Source: Phlebopus portentosus (taxonomy: Eukaryota; Basidiomycota; Agaricomycetes; Boletales; Boletinellaceae). Taken from it: a stretch of 64,000 nucleotides of DNA. The position numbers were made by a program, and so were the translations under genes. The stretch is from assembly GCA_037892935.1 (NCBI GenBank), contig JAYXKI010000001.1:1612001-1676000 (forward strand). The letters run 5' to 3'. Shown piece by piece: positions 45,758 to 57,198 of this stretch (positions are counted from its first letter, which is position 1; each line of letters opens with the position of its first letter). Under the pieces are notes generated by a model. It saw only the letters and a program-made list of their open reading frames with translations, did not search any database and had not been told where the DNA came from.

Positions 45758-47881
45758 CTAGGATAGTACATTTACGCCTGAATCCATGAGCCATTTCAAG
45801 ACTTCAGCGGTTGGTCGCAAAACTGCTTCCGGCACTCCGTTCTGTCCAGCAGACCGGACAATGTCTGTAAGCGCGTTGACAATACCATGTCGGACCGCTT
45901 CTGAAGCGATTTTATTTCGCAATTCGTCATCAGACAAGTTCATGAAAATATTTCGGATACAAACAACGCCTCTGTGCACAAGGCCAGGACTGCCCGCTCC
46001 ATTCCGACGCCCACGTTCTTCATCTTCGGTGGCATCGATAAGGGACTTCAGAATAAGGAATACGCGATGGTGCTCAAACTCGAGGAGCGCAACTAGTCTA
46101 CATGCTGTCGGAGAACCTGTGAGGGCCGCAAGCGCTCCAGACGCGGCAAGCCTCGTCGGCTCATCGTCGACATCAGCTAGAGCGATTAATACATGTAATC
46201 GCGACTTGGAAGCGCTGAGTTTGGAAGATTCCGATGAATCACCTCCATCCCCAGAGAATCTGTTGAAAACCAGTTCGCTGCCCGAGACGAGATTGCAAGT
46301 AAGCTCCGTAGCAGCACGTCTGACCATTTGGTTTTCGTCAAGAAAAAGGAATTCTAGTTTGCCGAGAATTGCATCTGCGTGAGCAACCCGATCCGCGAGC
46401 TCAGGACTAGCGGATGCGATGTTCGTAAGCGCCATTAACGCTTCGAAGCGCTGTAATAACGTCGATGATGAATGTTGTAGAATGAAGGCCAAGGGCCTGA
46501 TTGCTTCGATGGTATGATTCTCGTCGGGACCAAAAACCTGCATCGGAGATGCGGTAATCGCTAGTTTCGCCAAAGCTTGTATAGATATCAAGTCTGCGTA
46601 TTCAATGCTAGCCTTCTTTGAAGAATTTGTAGATTGAGAGTCGGGATATTGTCGTGACGCTCGTATAATGGTCATCAGTGCCTTTGCGCCGCCGGATTGA
46701 AGAATTCTCCCCCTGTTCTCCTTGTCCTCGATTAGACCTAAGAACGCCTTCCCCACGATCGCACGAGCCAGTTCACTATCAGTTGCTCGAGTAATGGAGA
46801 CTAACAACTCTGGTGCACCAGCTGCGACAAGACGCTTTGCCCTGGACCTCACATGTTCGTCATCGCTTTCTTCCGACGACGTAGATTGCTTCTTGTTCCC
46901 TTCTGTTCTCGAGGCATTAGGTTGAGCCATTCGTTTTAAGCGTTCGATTTGAGCCTGCTCCTCCGTTAGATGAGGACGATAAGAGCATAGGTTCGCGATG
47001 AGGGCGGCCAGGCCGAAGGGTATCGTACCGAAGTCCTCAACCGATGATACTTTCCGTTCAAGGGAAGAACGGAAGGATATTATTTTCTTGAGGAGTTCAT
47101 CATCATCCGCAATACGAGACTTGAAGGTGGGTATCGTGCTAAGGTACGCTAGGCCCTCTACCGTATCGGCCATATCCCGGATGCTGCTCTCCGACCTGAC
47201 CAAGGTGTCACGGAAGGTTGTAAACAGCTCTTCTCTCTTTTGATCTGCGGAAGCAAAATTGTTTGTTACATTGGCGACATCTACGCCTCCAGAGCCGACT
47301 TCTTGCAAGGACTTGAGCAGGGCCAGCGAGACAGCCGCTCTCAACTTGATATCTATCGAGTGGCGGAAAGTTGTCTCTAACCAAGAAGTACACTGAGGCG
47401 ACAAACATTCTCGACACGATTTGTAGCCGCAAGAAGAGGCAAGCACGCTCGCCACGACAGCTGCAAGTTGCGCGGATGAGGGAAAGAGCTCGAGTGAATC
47501 CATCATGGAGTCCTGAAATCCGTCACGACGAAATAAAGCTGCGGCTGTTCTCCAGTCCACAGCGAACAGGGCAGCGACAAAAGAAAGCGCTTCAAGCAGT
47601 GACCGCTCCTCCACATCCGCAAGCTTTCCCTCGATGCTCCGTAGGAATAAATGCAGAATATTATGTGTTCCAGGATCATCCTCTGCCGCCAAGACTGGAG
47701 AAGTATGCCTATGGTGATGACATATAGAAGAGAGAACCACAAATGCCCTCGCTCGAGTTGCAGATTGAGTCGTGGGTGCGAACAAAGTTGTTAATCGAGC
47801 ATATTCATCAGGCAAGACGTGCTCGTTCCGATTCGTTTCCCGCAAAATACTATCAAGGAACTCATCATCGCTAGAGTCCAT
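45758..47881 (-). CDS. SHE4: UCS-domain myosin chaperone (SHE4/UNC-45/Rng3 family)
   Basis: One intronless frame of 707 residues from the ATG at 47879-47881 (MDSSDDEFLDSILRE); the codons upstream have no ATG. The protein is all-helical in character with armadillo-like repeats. The region SSTLLQRFEALMALTNIASA (near 46440) and SRLHVLIALADVDDEPTRLAASGALAALT (near 46130) are typical of the UNC-45/Cro1/She4 central and UCS domains. UCS proteins fold myosin motor domains; yeast She4 acts on class I and class V myosins. No N-terminal TPR domain is present, as in other fungal members. The gene lies directly upstream of the class I myosin on the same strand. Its length fits the family (about 700-800 residues). 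Confidence 0.87.
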   Translation of the reverse strand: MDSSDDEFLDSILRETNRNEHVLPDEYARLTTLFAPTTQSATRARAFVVLSSICHHHRHTSPVLAAEDDPGTHNILHLFLRSIEGKLADVEERSLLEALSFVAALFAVDWRTAAALFRRDGFQDSMMDSLELFPSSAQLAAVVASVLASSCGYKSCRECLSPQCTSWLETTFRHSIDIKLRAAVSLALLKSLQEVGSGGVDVANVTNNFASADQKREELFTTFRDTLVRSESSIRDMADTVEGLAYLSTIPTFKSRIADDDELLKKIISFRSSLERKVSSVEDFGTIPFGLAALIANLCSYRPHLTEEQAQIERLKRMAQPNASRTEGNKKQSTSSEESDDEHVRSRAKRLVAAGAPELLVSITRATDSELARAIVGKAFLGLIEDKENRGRILQSGGAKALMTIIRASRQYPDSQSTNSSKKASIEYADLISIQALAKLAITASPMQVFGPDENHTIEAIRPLAFILQHSSSTLLQRFEALMALTNIASASPELADRVAHADAILGKLEFLFLDENQMVRRAATELTCNLVSGSELVFNRFSGDGGDSSESSKLSASKSRLHVLIALADVDDEPTRLAASGALAALTGSPTACRLVALLEFEHHRVFLILKSLIDATEDEERGRRNGAGSPGLVHRGVVCIRNIFMNLSDDELRNKIASEAVRHGIVNALTDIVRSAGQNGVPEAVLRPTAEVLKWLMDSGVNVLS

Positions 47882-48075
47882 TTGCTTATCGTGGTGTGAA
47901 CTGCGACTGGTTCTATTCAAGTTAGCTGAAAGTTAGATTACAATTCGGTCACCTGACGTAATTAGTTAAAGACAAGATTCCTATCCTACACAAGTACTCT
48001 AAAAGACTATGTAGTCTTCTCGTCTTCTCATCTCTTATGCATGATGCGAACAGAACAGGCGTAAGTATGCTGAGC

Positions 48076-49937
48076 TCATAATGGTTCGGACTCTGTATCG
48101 AATATCTGGGATTCTACCTCCTCCAAGCTTAAAGCAGGCGTCGAAGACTCTCGTTTCCGTTTCTTGCCTTTCGATCTCGTATAAACAACAGCGTTAGCAT
48201 TCGGGTCATCGTATCTAGATCATTCTTTTAGTTTAAACCGGCGATAAAGAAAAGACAACATACATTCGAGTGGTATGCAGTACGTAGCCACCTGAACCAG
48301 GTGTAGTCATCACCGGATGTGTACGTCCCGGCAGGACCTACGAGAACTTTCGTCAGATTCATCCGAGGCAAGAAGATGCGTGAGCCCCAACCTGATATTG
48401 CCGCAGCCAGCCTTCCGTTATTGATGGATTAAGGTATTCCGGAAGCGGTTTCATCCTTGCTTGTACCTCTGCCAAGGCCTGACCCGAGGTCAATTGCGTT
48501 GACTAGTTCGATCCAGAAACCTTACCTGTATGAAAGGGCTATGGATAACGATAGAAGCCGAGCCGGCCAAATAACTGCATAGCTTCTCAACAATCGAAAA
48601 GGGTTCATAGTCACTGGCGACTAGGAGGCTAATAACAAGCAGATAAAAGTGAAAAAAAAAACAAAAAAACAGGAGAATAGGAATATGGAAAAGCTTACGC
48701 ATCGAATTCACCCGCAAAGAGCTCATCCCTAGTACTGAAAAGATTTCCGACCACTTTTTTGCGCTTATTATAACGACTCTTTTGCCTTTCTGATCTATAA
48801 ACCCCCGATTCTGGTTCGAATGGAGGTACGACTGCTACCGTGTCAGATCATTTCAGAGTCAGGAAGCACAACTTACTGGGTGTATGATCTTCGTCCGCTG
48901 TGGCCCAATTGAGCGACGAAAGTATTTTATTGACCACGTCCTCATCGAAGTTCATGTGCGACATGATCGGATATGCCGGCGGCGATTCCACATCGCACAC
49001 TGTAATTATTCTTCCTTCGTCTAATGAAGTCAGGATTTGTTTGACTTTGAACCATCAGAAGCTCACCCCCTAAGCGCTCCAAAACCGCACTGACTAGTAG
49101 TCCAGATGCCTCATCGACAACGAGATATCGTCCTCCAGGCCTAACGCCAGCAAAATTCATCATCTGGGCGAGAGTATCAGGTCGGATCTCTCTTATACGA
49201 CTCCTATCCTTGTTGAACCAGTAGTTGCAAACATTGTGCAACGTTGGTTCGATAGTTGCGAACATTTTTGAGAATCTACGGATATTTTTATGGTATCCTG
49301 TTAAGAGATGCCAGATGCAAATACGCACTTTGCTTCTTTGCGTTTCTTATACTTTTCCTTGCTATACTCTGTCTTGAGGGTATAGTTCGCATGCTGCTCA
49401 ATCTGACGTCTGATGATTTCCTACTAGTTTTTCTTGGGTAACTTGACTGTGGTGATCCGACAGAAGTACATACCGATGCGTGCACGCCAGAGCGCTTTAA
49501 TGCCTCAATCTCCAGTGAAGTCAGAGGTTGAACTATGTTTCCATCAGTAATATATTCATTAGTTGCATCGGTATCTTCTGCAGGTTCGAAGTATTTTTTA
49601 ATGAATGACGCATCTTCAAAAGGAACTGGCTAGCACTCGCCTAGTTCATTCATAGACTTTGGAGGAAGAATCTTGAGCTTCTTCTCGACAATCTCATATG
49701 TAAGCCCATACGGTTGACCTATAAGTGCGCTAGAATTGAATGACCCATATTTGCCGAAAGAAATAGTCCTGACAAGAATTCAGGATGAGCCCAAACGAAC
49801 GACCAAGAGCAGACATACGTATTCTTTCCGAGCTTTACGTTCCTGATCTCCCCGCTTGGCAGCTGAAGAAGGACCGAGTGCCCTTCTTGTATGAATGATC
49901 GTGAGGGGCCTGCAATTGACGAATCCTCGGACTCCAT
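48076..49937 (-). CDS. TRM6: tRNA (adenine-58-N1) methyltransferase non-catalytic subunit TRM6/GCD10
   Basis: The protein starts MESEDSSIAGPSRSFIQEGH, then SVLLQLPSGEIRNVKLGKN, FGSFNSSALIGQPYGLTYEI and KKLKILPP. These form the N-terminal barrel of Gcd10/Trm6. The Rossmann-like half includes FATIEPTLHNVCNYWFNKD, LAQMMNFAGVRPGGRYLVVD and SGLLVSAVLERLGGEG. The C-terminus is lysine-rich (RSKGKKRKRESS) and ends FDTESEPL. With Trm61, Trm6 makes m1A58 in tRNAs including initiator tRNA. Several introns interrupt the gene; one contains an A-rich run near 48652-48668. Its start codon is 219 bases from that of GDI1 on the other strand, and its stop is 194 bases from the start of the myosin chaperone gene. 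Confidence 0.9.
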
Positions 49938-50156
49938 AACATGAAGTGGAAAGCAAAAGTTTTTGTCTAGTTAGAAAACCAGAATGCGCGTTTTCCACTT
50001 TCGGAAAAGGCGGAGACCGAGACCAACCGATCTTCAATTGCCGAACGCGTGCTATGCTAGTAGCGCAAATATAAAATCGATCCGCGAGTTAGCAACGCGT
50101 AAGACACGCTTCAGTGTCGACTACCAGCACACCTTACCCAGCATCAAGCAGTTGCA
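49938..50156. promoter_or_regulatory. Divergent promoter between TRM6 and GDI1
   Basis: These 219 bases separate two divergent start codons and must carry both promoters. No clear TATA box is visible; an AAATATAAAAT stretch near 50068-50078 is the best AT-rich candidate for GDI1. Confidence 0.45.
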
Positions 50157-51844
50157 ATGGATGAAGAGTACGATGTAGGTTATCATCGCCTTCTATTCAT
50201 GCCAGCCTTTCATCTGATCTGATTCAATGTAGATCATCGTTCTTGGTACGGGTCTCACGGAATGTATCCTCTCGGGTTTGCTGTCTGTAGAAGGCAAGAA
50301 AGTCTTGCACATGGATAGAAACGACTACTATGGTGGTGACAGTGCCAGCTTGAATTTGACCCAGGTTTGTTTTGATCATTGTGCCGCGATAGTTCGGTTG
50401 ATTTATGCGGACGTCGTTCTTTAGCTGTACCGGAAGTTTAGACCAGACCAATCTCCACCAACTGAGCTCGGTCGTGATAGAGACTATGCGATTGACCTTA
50501 TCCCGAAGTTCATCATCGCATCGGGAGAATTGACTAGGATTCTAGTTCATACGGACGTGACACGCTACCTGGAATTTAAGCAGATCGCGGGAAGTTTCGT
50601 TTACCGAGATGGCAAGATTTCAAAGGTTCCAAGCACTGAGATGGAGGCAGTAAGGAGTCCTCTCATGGGATTGTTCGAAAAGCGTCGTGCGAAGAAATTC
50701 TTCGAGTTCTTGCAGGGATGGAAGGATGATGACCCAGCGACTCACCAAGGTAAGCACCCTAAGTGGTTATGTCCATATTTTACCTCTGACATTCGTTCTC
50801 CAAGGTGTCGACCTGGACAAGGACAGCATGAAATCTGTTTATGAAAAGTTTGGCCTCGAGCCGGGCACCCAGGACTTTATTGGACACGCTATGGCGTTGT
50901 ACTTGGACGACGAGTAAGCTACATAAGACACGATATTGCAATCAGACTGAATCGGGCTTTCAAATAGCTATATCAATAAACTTGCTCGTCCCACGTACGA
51001 TCGTATTATTCTCTACACTTCTTCGATGGCTCGCTATGGAAAGTCGCCGTACATCTACCCGCTTTATGGACTCGGAGAACTACCCCAGGCCTTTGCCCGC
51101 CTCAGTGCCATCTATGGCGGTACCTACATGTTGGACAAGCCGATCGATGAAATTGTCATAGATGCAGATGGTAAATTCGTTGGTGTCAGGAGTGGCGAAG
51201 AAACTGTCAAAGCAAAGCAAGTCATTGGTGATCCCAGCTATTTCGGGGCTGGTCAGATGAAAGATGGCGGCAAGATGCGCGTCGTTGAGGAAGGGAAAGT
51301 CGTTCGAGCCATCTGCTTCCTCAAACATCCTATACCCGGCACAGAGGGTGCAGATAGCGTCCAAATTATCATTCCACAGAATCAAGTTAGAAGGAGAAAC
51401 GGCACGTAGTACATTAGTTGGCACTTGCTTCTATGACGCTCATATTCTGTAACAGACATCTACATTGCTATGGTCTCATCTACTCACAATGTCTGCGCTA
51501 AGGACATTTACGTGGCCATTGTCAGCACGATTGTCGAGACAGACAAGCCCGAGTTGGAAATCAGGCCTGGCCTCGACCTGCTGGGCCCGATTTATGACAA
51601 GTCGGTCTCTTCTACTCCTCTTCACATCAGTTATTATTAACCATCGCCTCATTTCAGATTTGTTTCGGTTTCTCCACTGTATACTCCAACTACGACCGGC
51701 CAAGATGACAATATCTTCATAACTAAATCCTACGACGCAACATCCCATTTTGAGACGGTCGTCGAGGACGTTCACGATGTCTGGGAGAGAGTCGTCGGCT
51801 CCGATCTGGTTTTGAAGAAGCGTGAAGTTCAAGTCGAACAGTAG
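50157..51844 (+). CDS. GDI1: Rab GDP-dissociation inhibitor
   Basis: The first exon encodes only MDEEYD and V; splicing gives [20 protein letters not shown], then [11 protein letters not shown] and the Rab-binding region ([19 protein letters not shown]). Later motifs include [23 protein letters not shown], the NQVxRRND segment and [17 protein letters not shown]. The end is [11 protein letters not shown]. These are the sequence-conserved regions of GDI, which extracts prenylated GDP-bound Rab/Ypt GTPases from membranes and recycles them. It is normally single-copy and essential in fungi. The join before DIYIAMVSS needs a GC-AG intron (51402-51455), because the only phase that keeps the protein in frame begins with GC. 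All other introns are GT-AG. It converges on RAV1 with 160 bases between stops. Confidence 0.95.
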
Positions 51845-52004
51845 ATGGCTTAGTTTTGATGTCGTCGTCACTGGACCTTTTCTTTCCTTTTCTACAACGA
51901 ATCAGTAATAAGAAGAATTTTGTACTTTTGTGGCCGATGGAGTTTTTCCAATACAGATTGGTTTTGATAGAGTGCAGATGCTAGCAGCCTTATAGAAAAA
52001 TATA

Positions 52005-55000
52005 CTAGAAAAAGGTATTAATATCAAACTCTGGTACTGTCACGTTCTGTTTTGCCGTTTTCATCAAGAGACCCAGCTCTGATCTCCGTGAGCCCTGATC
52101 CTCATTTGGCACTTGCTTCTCATCTGACGCTAATTTCGTGGCCACCGTATCTGGCGAACCTGCACGAGTAGATGGGTCAGAGTTAAATTCCATATCGATC
52201 ATAATCGAAGAGCGCCTCGTGTGTCCTGAGACCGCAAATATTGATGGACGTGCGGTGGTTGCTAGTGGCGCAAGAATGTCCGCCTTCTCTGATTTACGTG
52301 CCAGAGTCTTTGGTCGATCGAATCTCCACGATCGAACAAGGTCTAAAGCTAGTGCGTGGCAACCTATTTTCACGGGTAATCTATGAGAAGCTGATAATGG
52401 ATTGATGTGGCTTACCCATTCTGCAGAAGACACGAGCTGTCTGTAAGACAAAGTTGAATTCAGTTCGTTCCGAAATCTCGTTGGTGCCCTTCACGGTCTG
52501 CAAGGTCTTCAATCGAAGCTGAGAGAACAAGAGGGCGAGACTTGGATCGTCGTAATTTGGGTCTCCGACCTCCTTGATAGAGATATCTAGGGACTTGGAA
52601 ATATCTTTCAATGGAGACTAGACAGCCAAAAGCATCTAAGTGAAATGGAATATGGCATGATATGAAGCATTCTTACCACCAATATTCGGACAGCCAGATC
52701 TCGTCTGTTTAATAACCAGAATGCCCAGCTACCCAGCCATCGATTACCTTTCTCAAAGGCAAGTGGGACGACAACCGAACTTAGGATGCTTCTGAGTACA
52801 GGCTTGTCCTCGCCGGTTTCCACAACTCGTGCCAAGGCAACTGCCAGCTGGAAGTCATTCAGATATCTAATGCAGACGTTGACTGCATCTTTGAGACCAC
52901 CGCCTAGAATGAAAAATGCTGCGGCATACTCGTACCGCTGCTTTCCGAGGAGCGCATAAGCATTTTTCAGCGCAGCTGTTCTCCATCGAGCTTGACCGAA
53001 GTCATTGGAGAGAAATTTGAGCATTAACGAATGCTCTTTGTGCCAGGGTGCTTGCTTCCACAACCCGTGAACTAGTCTGATTTTACCGAGAGCAAAGTAA
53101 AATAATGAGCATGCTGTTGGATCTCGGTTTTCACCCGACATAAACTGATTCCTCGCAATCTCCTCCATCTGCGTTTTCTAACAGGAAACATGAACCAATT
53201 GTCCACAATCATGTGAAACTATCGTACCATAGAGTCAACCGACTTCAACCAGAGGAATACTCCGAGTGCCCTTGCATCTACCCATTTCATTTTCCCCCCA
53301 CAGGCAGAAGTTGATGCTGTCAATAGTATCTCTTGACTCTCACTGTGGAATGCCCAGACCATATCTCGGAATCGGAGTCGCTCACGGCCAAGAGCATGTC
53401 TGGGGGAAGAAGCAAGCGGGTAAGAACCGGTAGATGCTGGTGTCCCTGGGAACCTCGGCGAAGCAGCTCTAGCGTTTAGGATGAAGAAGGACCTCATGGA
53501 TATCAAATATCGAAGGCCATTCGCGTCCAGTGATCGTCTTAGTTCCTCAATCTGTCGTAAACAAGAATGAGTACAGGTATTTGAGAAGCTTGAAACTCAT
53601 TTCACTTCGAGTCTAGTCTGCACCAGGACACTTAAATGGGCGTGTTCGTTTGATGTCAGATGTTCGAGAGGTTCGTTTTCTAATTCTTCGACGAGGCTCT
53701 CTACGAGCGTGCGGGAGAGCTTTCCTTGCACCTCTCTGATAGATGATGAGCAAGCCTACACACTAACATCTAAATGCGACCCACTCTTCCTCCGTACGAG
53801 CTGATCCGTTAAAGAGGCCCGAATACTGTGCTCTAGTAACCTTGCCCTGTTAAAGACATTAATATTATTTCTGGTCAGAGATGCGTGGAATCGTACCGAA
53901 TATGATTCTTCCTCCGACTCGGAAAACCGTTCAATGGGAAAGTTCTCCCATTTCCTCTCAGATTCCGGTGTTTCAAGATAATGGAAAAGGTTTTCGATAA
54001 TGTCTTTCACCAGTTCGATCTTTCCTGCTTTGCATCAGTTGCAGAATTAGGTATATAAAGGAATACTCCTACCCCAGAGCAGACATTGCAGGATCATTTG
54101 AGGATGATAGTCTGGTAGGGGACCGTTTAGCCAGGCGACTTGTTCAAATAACCCCACTGGTTTGTCGTCTCTCGAACTAGATCTTCTGCGTCGACCATAG
54201 TGAAGCATGTGGTGTCCAGCTCCGACGAGTAGCGTTCCTCCTGCCAGCCAGATGGAATCCGTGATGTGATGTGTTAACATACTAGAATGCTTATTTATAA
54301 CTCGGATATATTGATCAAGGGACGAAATGACACACTGTCCAATCTCCACACGCCCAAGTGTTCCCCAAGCCGGTACTTCCTCAAAATATGTCATACGCTG
54401 CTGACAAAGAAGAACGACTTGCTGAGAAAATCCGACAGCCAGAATCGACTGAAAATCAGGAGTGGATGTCCAGTCGAGATCATTGATGGGTTCGTCGCTG
54501 TGAAACGAAAAATTAAATGATTGATCAATGGTGGTGAAGGAAACTCGTAGCCACTCATAAATGTTTCTAGATTCCAGGCCAGACGTAAACTCTGACTCCT
54601 TTGAGTCCCAAATGCTCAATTCGTCTCCGCCCTGTCCCGGAAATACTGTTTACAATTCAATGTTAGTTGTATTCAAGTTGACAATATGCGCTTACCCAGT
54701 GCTGTCTTCTTCGCCGAGCTGCACCTTGCCAAACGATACCCCGATTTTCCGGTTCTTACCCGTCCGGTGCATCTCCATCTTGTCTGATGATCTTCCTCTG
54801 TAAAGTACCAAAACGCCAATTCACCACTCTCGGATATGCTGAGTAGCGTGTCATGTTCCCGTCCGCTTCCTGGAGCACTGAAGCTACTCCAGGCCATAGG
54901 GTCAACAGGGATTACGAGCGACAGAACGTCATCAGTAGGAAGGCGGGTGGAAGTCAGGGGTTTGAGTCCAAACGATGAATTGTCTCTACTTGCGACGATA

Positions 55001-56935
55001 CCGATCCGGATAATGTCGAAGGAGGGTGTGATCCCGACGATGTCATTAGATGAGCCACTTGGCAAGCAGAACAGAGAGATTAATCGTGGCACAGTAACAG
55101 AGCTGGAAGATTTCGGTGAAGAGGATTGATGCACGGTGAGCGTTGGCGCTTGGCCCCTTTCCGAATACAAGGCAATCCGTCTTCCGCGGTCCAGAATTGC
55201 AACTAAATCAGCATTCTCCCACCTTCCCAAGCACTTCATATGCGCGATATCGGAATGCAGGATCCAAGCTTCTACAAAACTCTCGCGCACAATCGCGAAC
55301 CCTCGACCTTCAGGGGTTCGGACAAACCTAAGGATTTTGGAGGTCTCGCTTTCATTGAAGTCGGGACCTTGAGCAAGAAGGTTCATTCCCTTTCTTCCAT
55401 CTTGGAAAAACTGCAGTGGGTCCATTTCGTAGGTACGTATAGGAGGCGAGGTGACAAAAATCACCGTAGCGTGACTTGGCGTTTTGAGAATATGCAGGTG
55501 GCGGGGGTATGAAAATAAAGTGGCTGGCGGTGATTGAAGAACTTCAAACTGCTTTAAAATGGCTGGTGGCCGACGGTCTATGTTCTATACCGAGCTGTCA
55601 GAATGAGGATAAAACATACAAGCGGTACAAAAAACGCATGCTCACGGCTACTGCACGAACAACTAATGAATTGTCGGGAAACACCCGCACGAAGAAATCC
55701 CAGCCTTCAGTGTTCATTTCTTTTAGCCGCCTAAAACTGGTTTCGTCTATATTTTTTCCATGGTTTCCATGCAGAATTGCCTTGAAGGAGTTCGCCAATG
55801 TATCCTTATGAAGCCAAAATATGTTCGATTCGTTGTCATTATACTCGATGCGGTCTGTGGCGTCAGAGAAGACATCAAGAGAAGCATGAAGTTGTAGAAA
55901 ATGCGGAGTGTCCAGTACGGGTAGAAATATGCGCAATGTTGCATCCGTCGTAACCGTATAGAGAATGAGGTCGTCCCTTCGGTAAGGCTAGAATCATTAA
56001 TCAGGAAGATAATATTCGAGGCAGGCCATACCTGCTTGATTGCTCAGAGAATCTCCAGATGAAATCTTTTACAGGGCGAGGATGTCGAAGGGATTGCAGC
56101 AAATTGCCTGATGCGGTAGAGTATGTACGGACAGTATTATCATTCTATGGGGCGCATCAGTCGCGGCCCTTTTTTTCGGCCTTGGATCTCATTCTCACCG
56201 AGCTGATAGTGGCCAAATGCATTAAGGAAGGAGAGAATCGGACGATTGTGCAGGATGGGGCACTGAATGAAATTCAGATAGACGTAGCCGGGTCAAAACC
56301 TTTCGGCACGCACGGGATAGACCACTTCTGTGTCCAGACCGGGAGCCCATCTTCGAGACCGAGTGTATAGACTGACAAACCAGATGTGCTGCCCACGCCA
56401 AGAAGACCTATGCAGGATTCAATACTGAAAAAGGAAGACAGTTGGATGAAAAGTACCAGATTTGCAGTCTATAGCTGTAATCAAATGTCCGTTTGGCATA
56501 GTAAGGGATGAGTGAACTCTCCATACGTCCTTCTGAACACCAGAAAGCGCCCATACAGCTATATGGGATCCCAATGAAGCTGCTATCTGCAGAACGCATG
56601 AGACTTGTCTTACGGCTAGGCCTGAATGAATGCTCACCAACTTCATGGTCGGTTCGATTGAGACACGCCTGATGTGCTCGCTGGTATCTCGGGCACTAGG
56701 GAAGACCTCTCTAAAAGTTAAAGCCCGCATGAAGGCAAAAGTTCGCGCATTCAAGATTACGACGCAATCAGCGAAGGCATATGCCTACAAATAGGTTCAG
56801 TGGATTTTGATCATTAATATTAGCGAAAAGGCAGAAGCACGTACGAGTAGAATTTCATTTGGGAGAGTGAGAATATGTACGTCAGAAGAAGGACACCCCA
56901 CAAAGGCATGAACTAGTTCTAGCATGAGCTGCGCC
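52005..56935 (-). CDS. RAV1: RAVE complex subunit RAV1 (DmX/rabconnectin-3 family)
   Basis: Many exons. The N-terminal half has WD40-like repeats, beginning MLELVHAFVGCPSSDVHILT (start near 56933) and spliced to CVVILNARTFAFMRALTF. The large exon 54673-55464 continues the propeller (DFNESETSKILRFVRT, WILHSDIAHMKCLGRWENAD). The C-terminal Rav1p domain is clear at 52608-53168: GENRDPTACSLFYFALGKIR, HGLWKQAPWHKEHSLMLKFL, YEYAAAFFILGGGLKDAVNV and then FQLAVALARVVETG. The protein ends VPEFDINTFF. Rav1 is the scaffold of the RAVE complex, which reassembles the V1 and Vo sectors of the vacuolar H+-ATPase. The ATG was chosen because an AT-rich TATAAAT-like site lies 10-20 bases upstream and the frame upstream lacks family sequence. 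Middle exons (53200-54000) are less certain. Confidence 0.88.
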
Positions 56936-57198
56936 GGGAAATGCAATAATTTATATGGATGATATGGAGAGAAGCGTCTAACTAAGAGTGGTTCTCGACG
57001 CGTCCCTCTGTGCACGCGTTCCCTGGATACGTTGTGCACGTGGCAGGAGTACGTCAGCAGCGTCATTTGGGCGCCGTCGCGTTGCCGCATTGCTTCCTTC
57101 CGGGCGCAGTGCTTTAACGCGCACGTTACATATTAGAGCTACTCTTACTTAGAACTGTACTAACATTCACTCGACCTCTCTCTTGCTTATACTTTGAC
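56936..57198. promoter_or_regulatory. Divergent promoter between RAV1 and the FAS1 protein gene
   Basis: These 263 bases lie between divergent start codons. A TTATAT-type sequence near 56950 could serve RAV1, and a CACGTG site lies at 57037-57042. Confidence 0.45.

Noticed and set aside
45786..46382. 198-codon plus-strand open frame
   Set aside because: It is antisense to the intronless myosin chaperone gene and contains no domain.
47882..47920. N-terminal extension of the myosin chaperone frame
   Set aside because: The frame upstream of 47881 starts only at TTG, so the first ATG was used.
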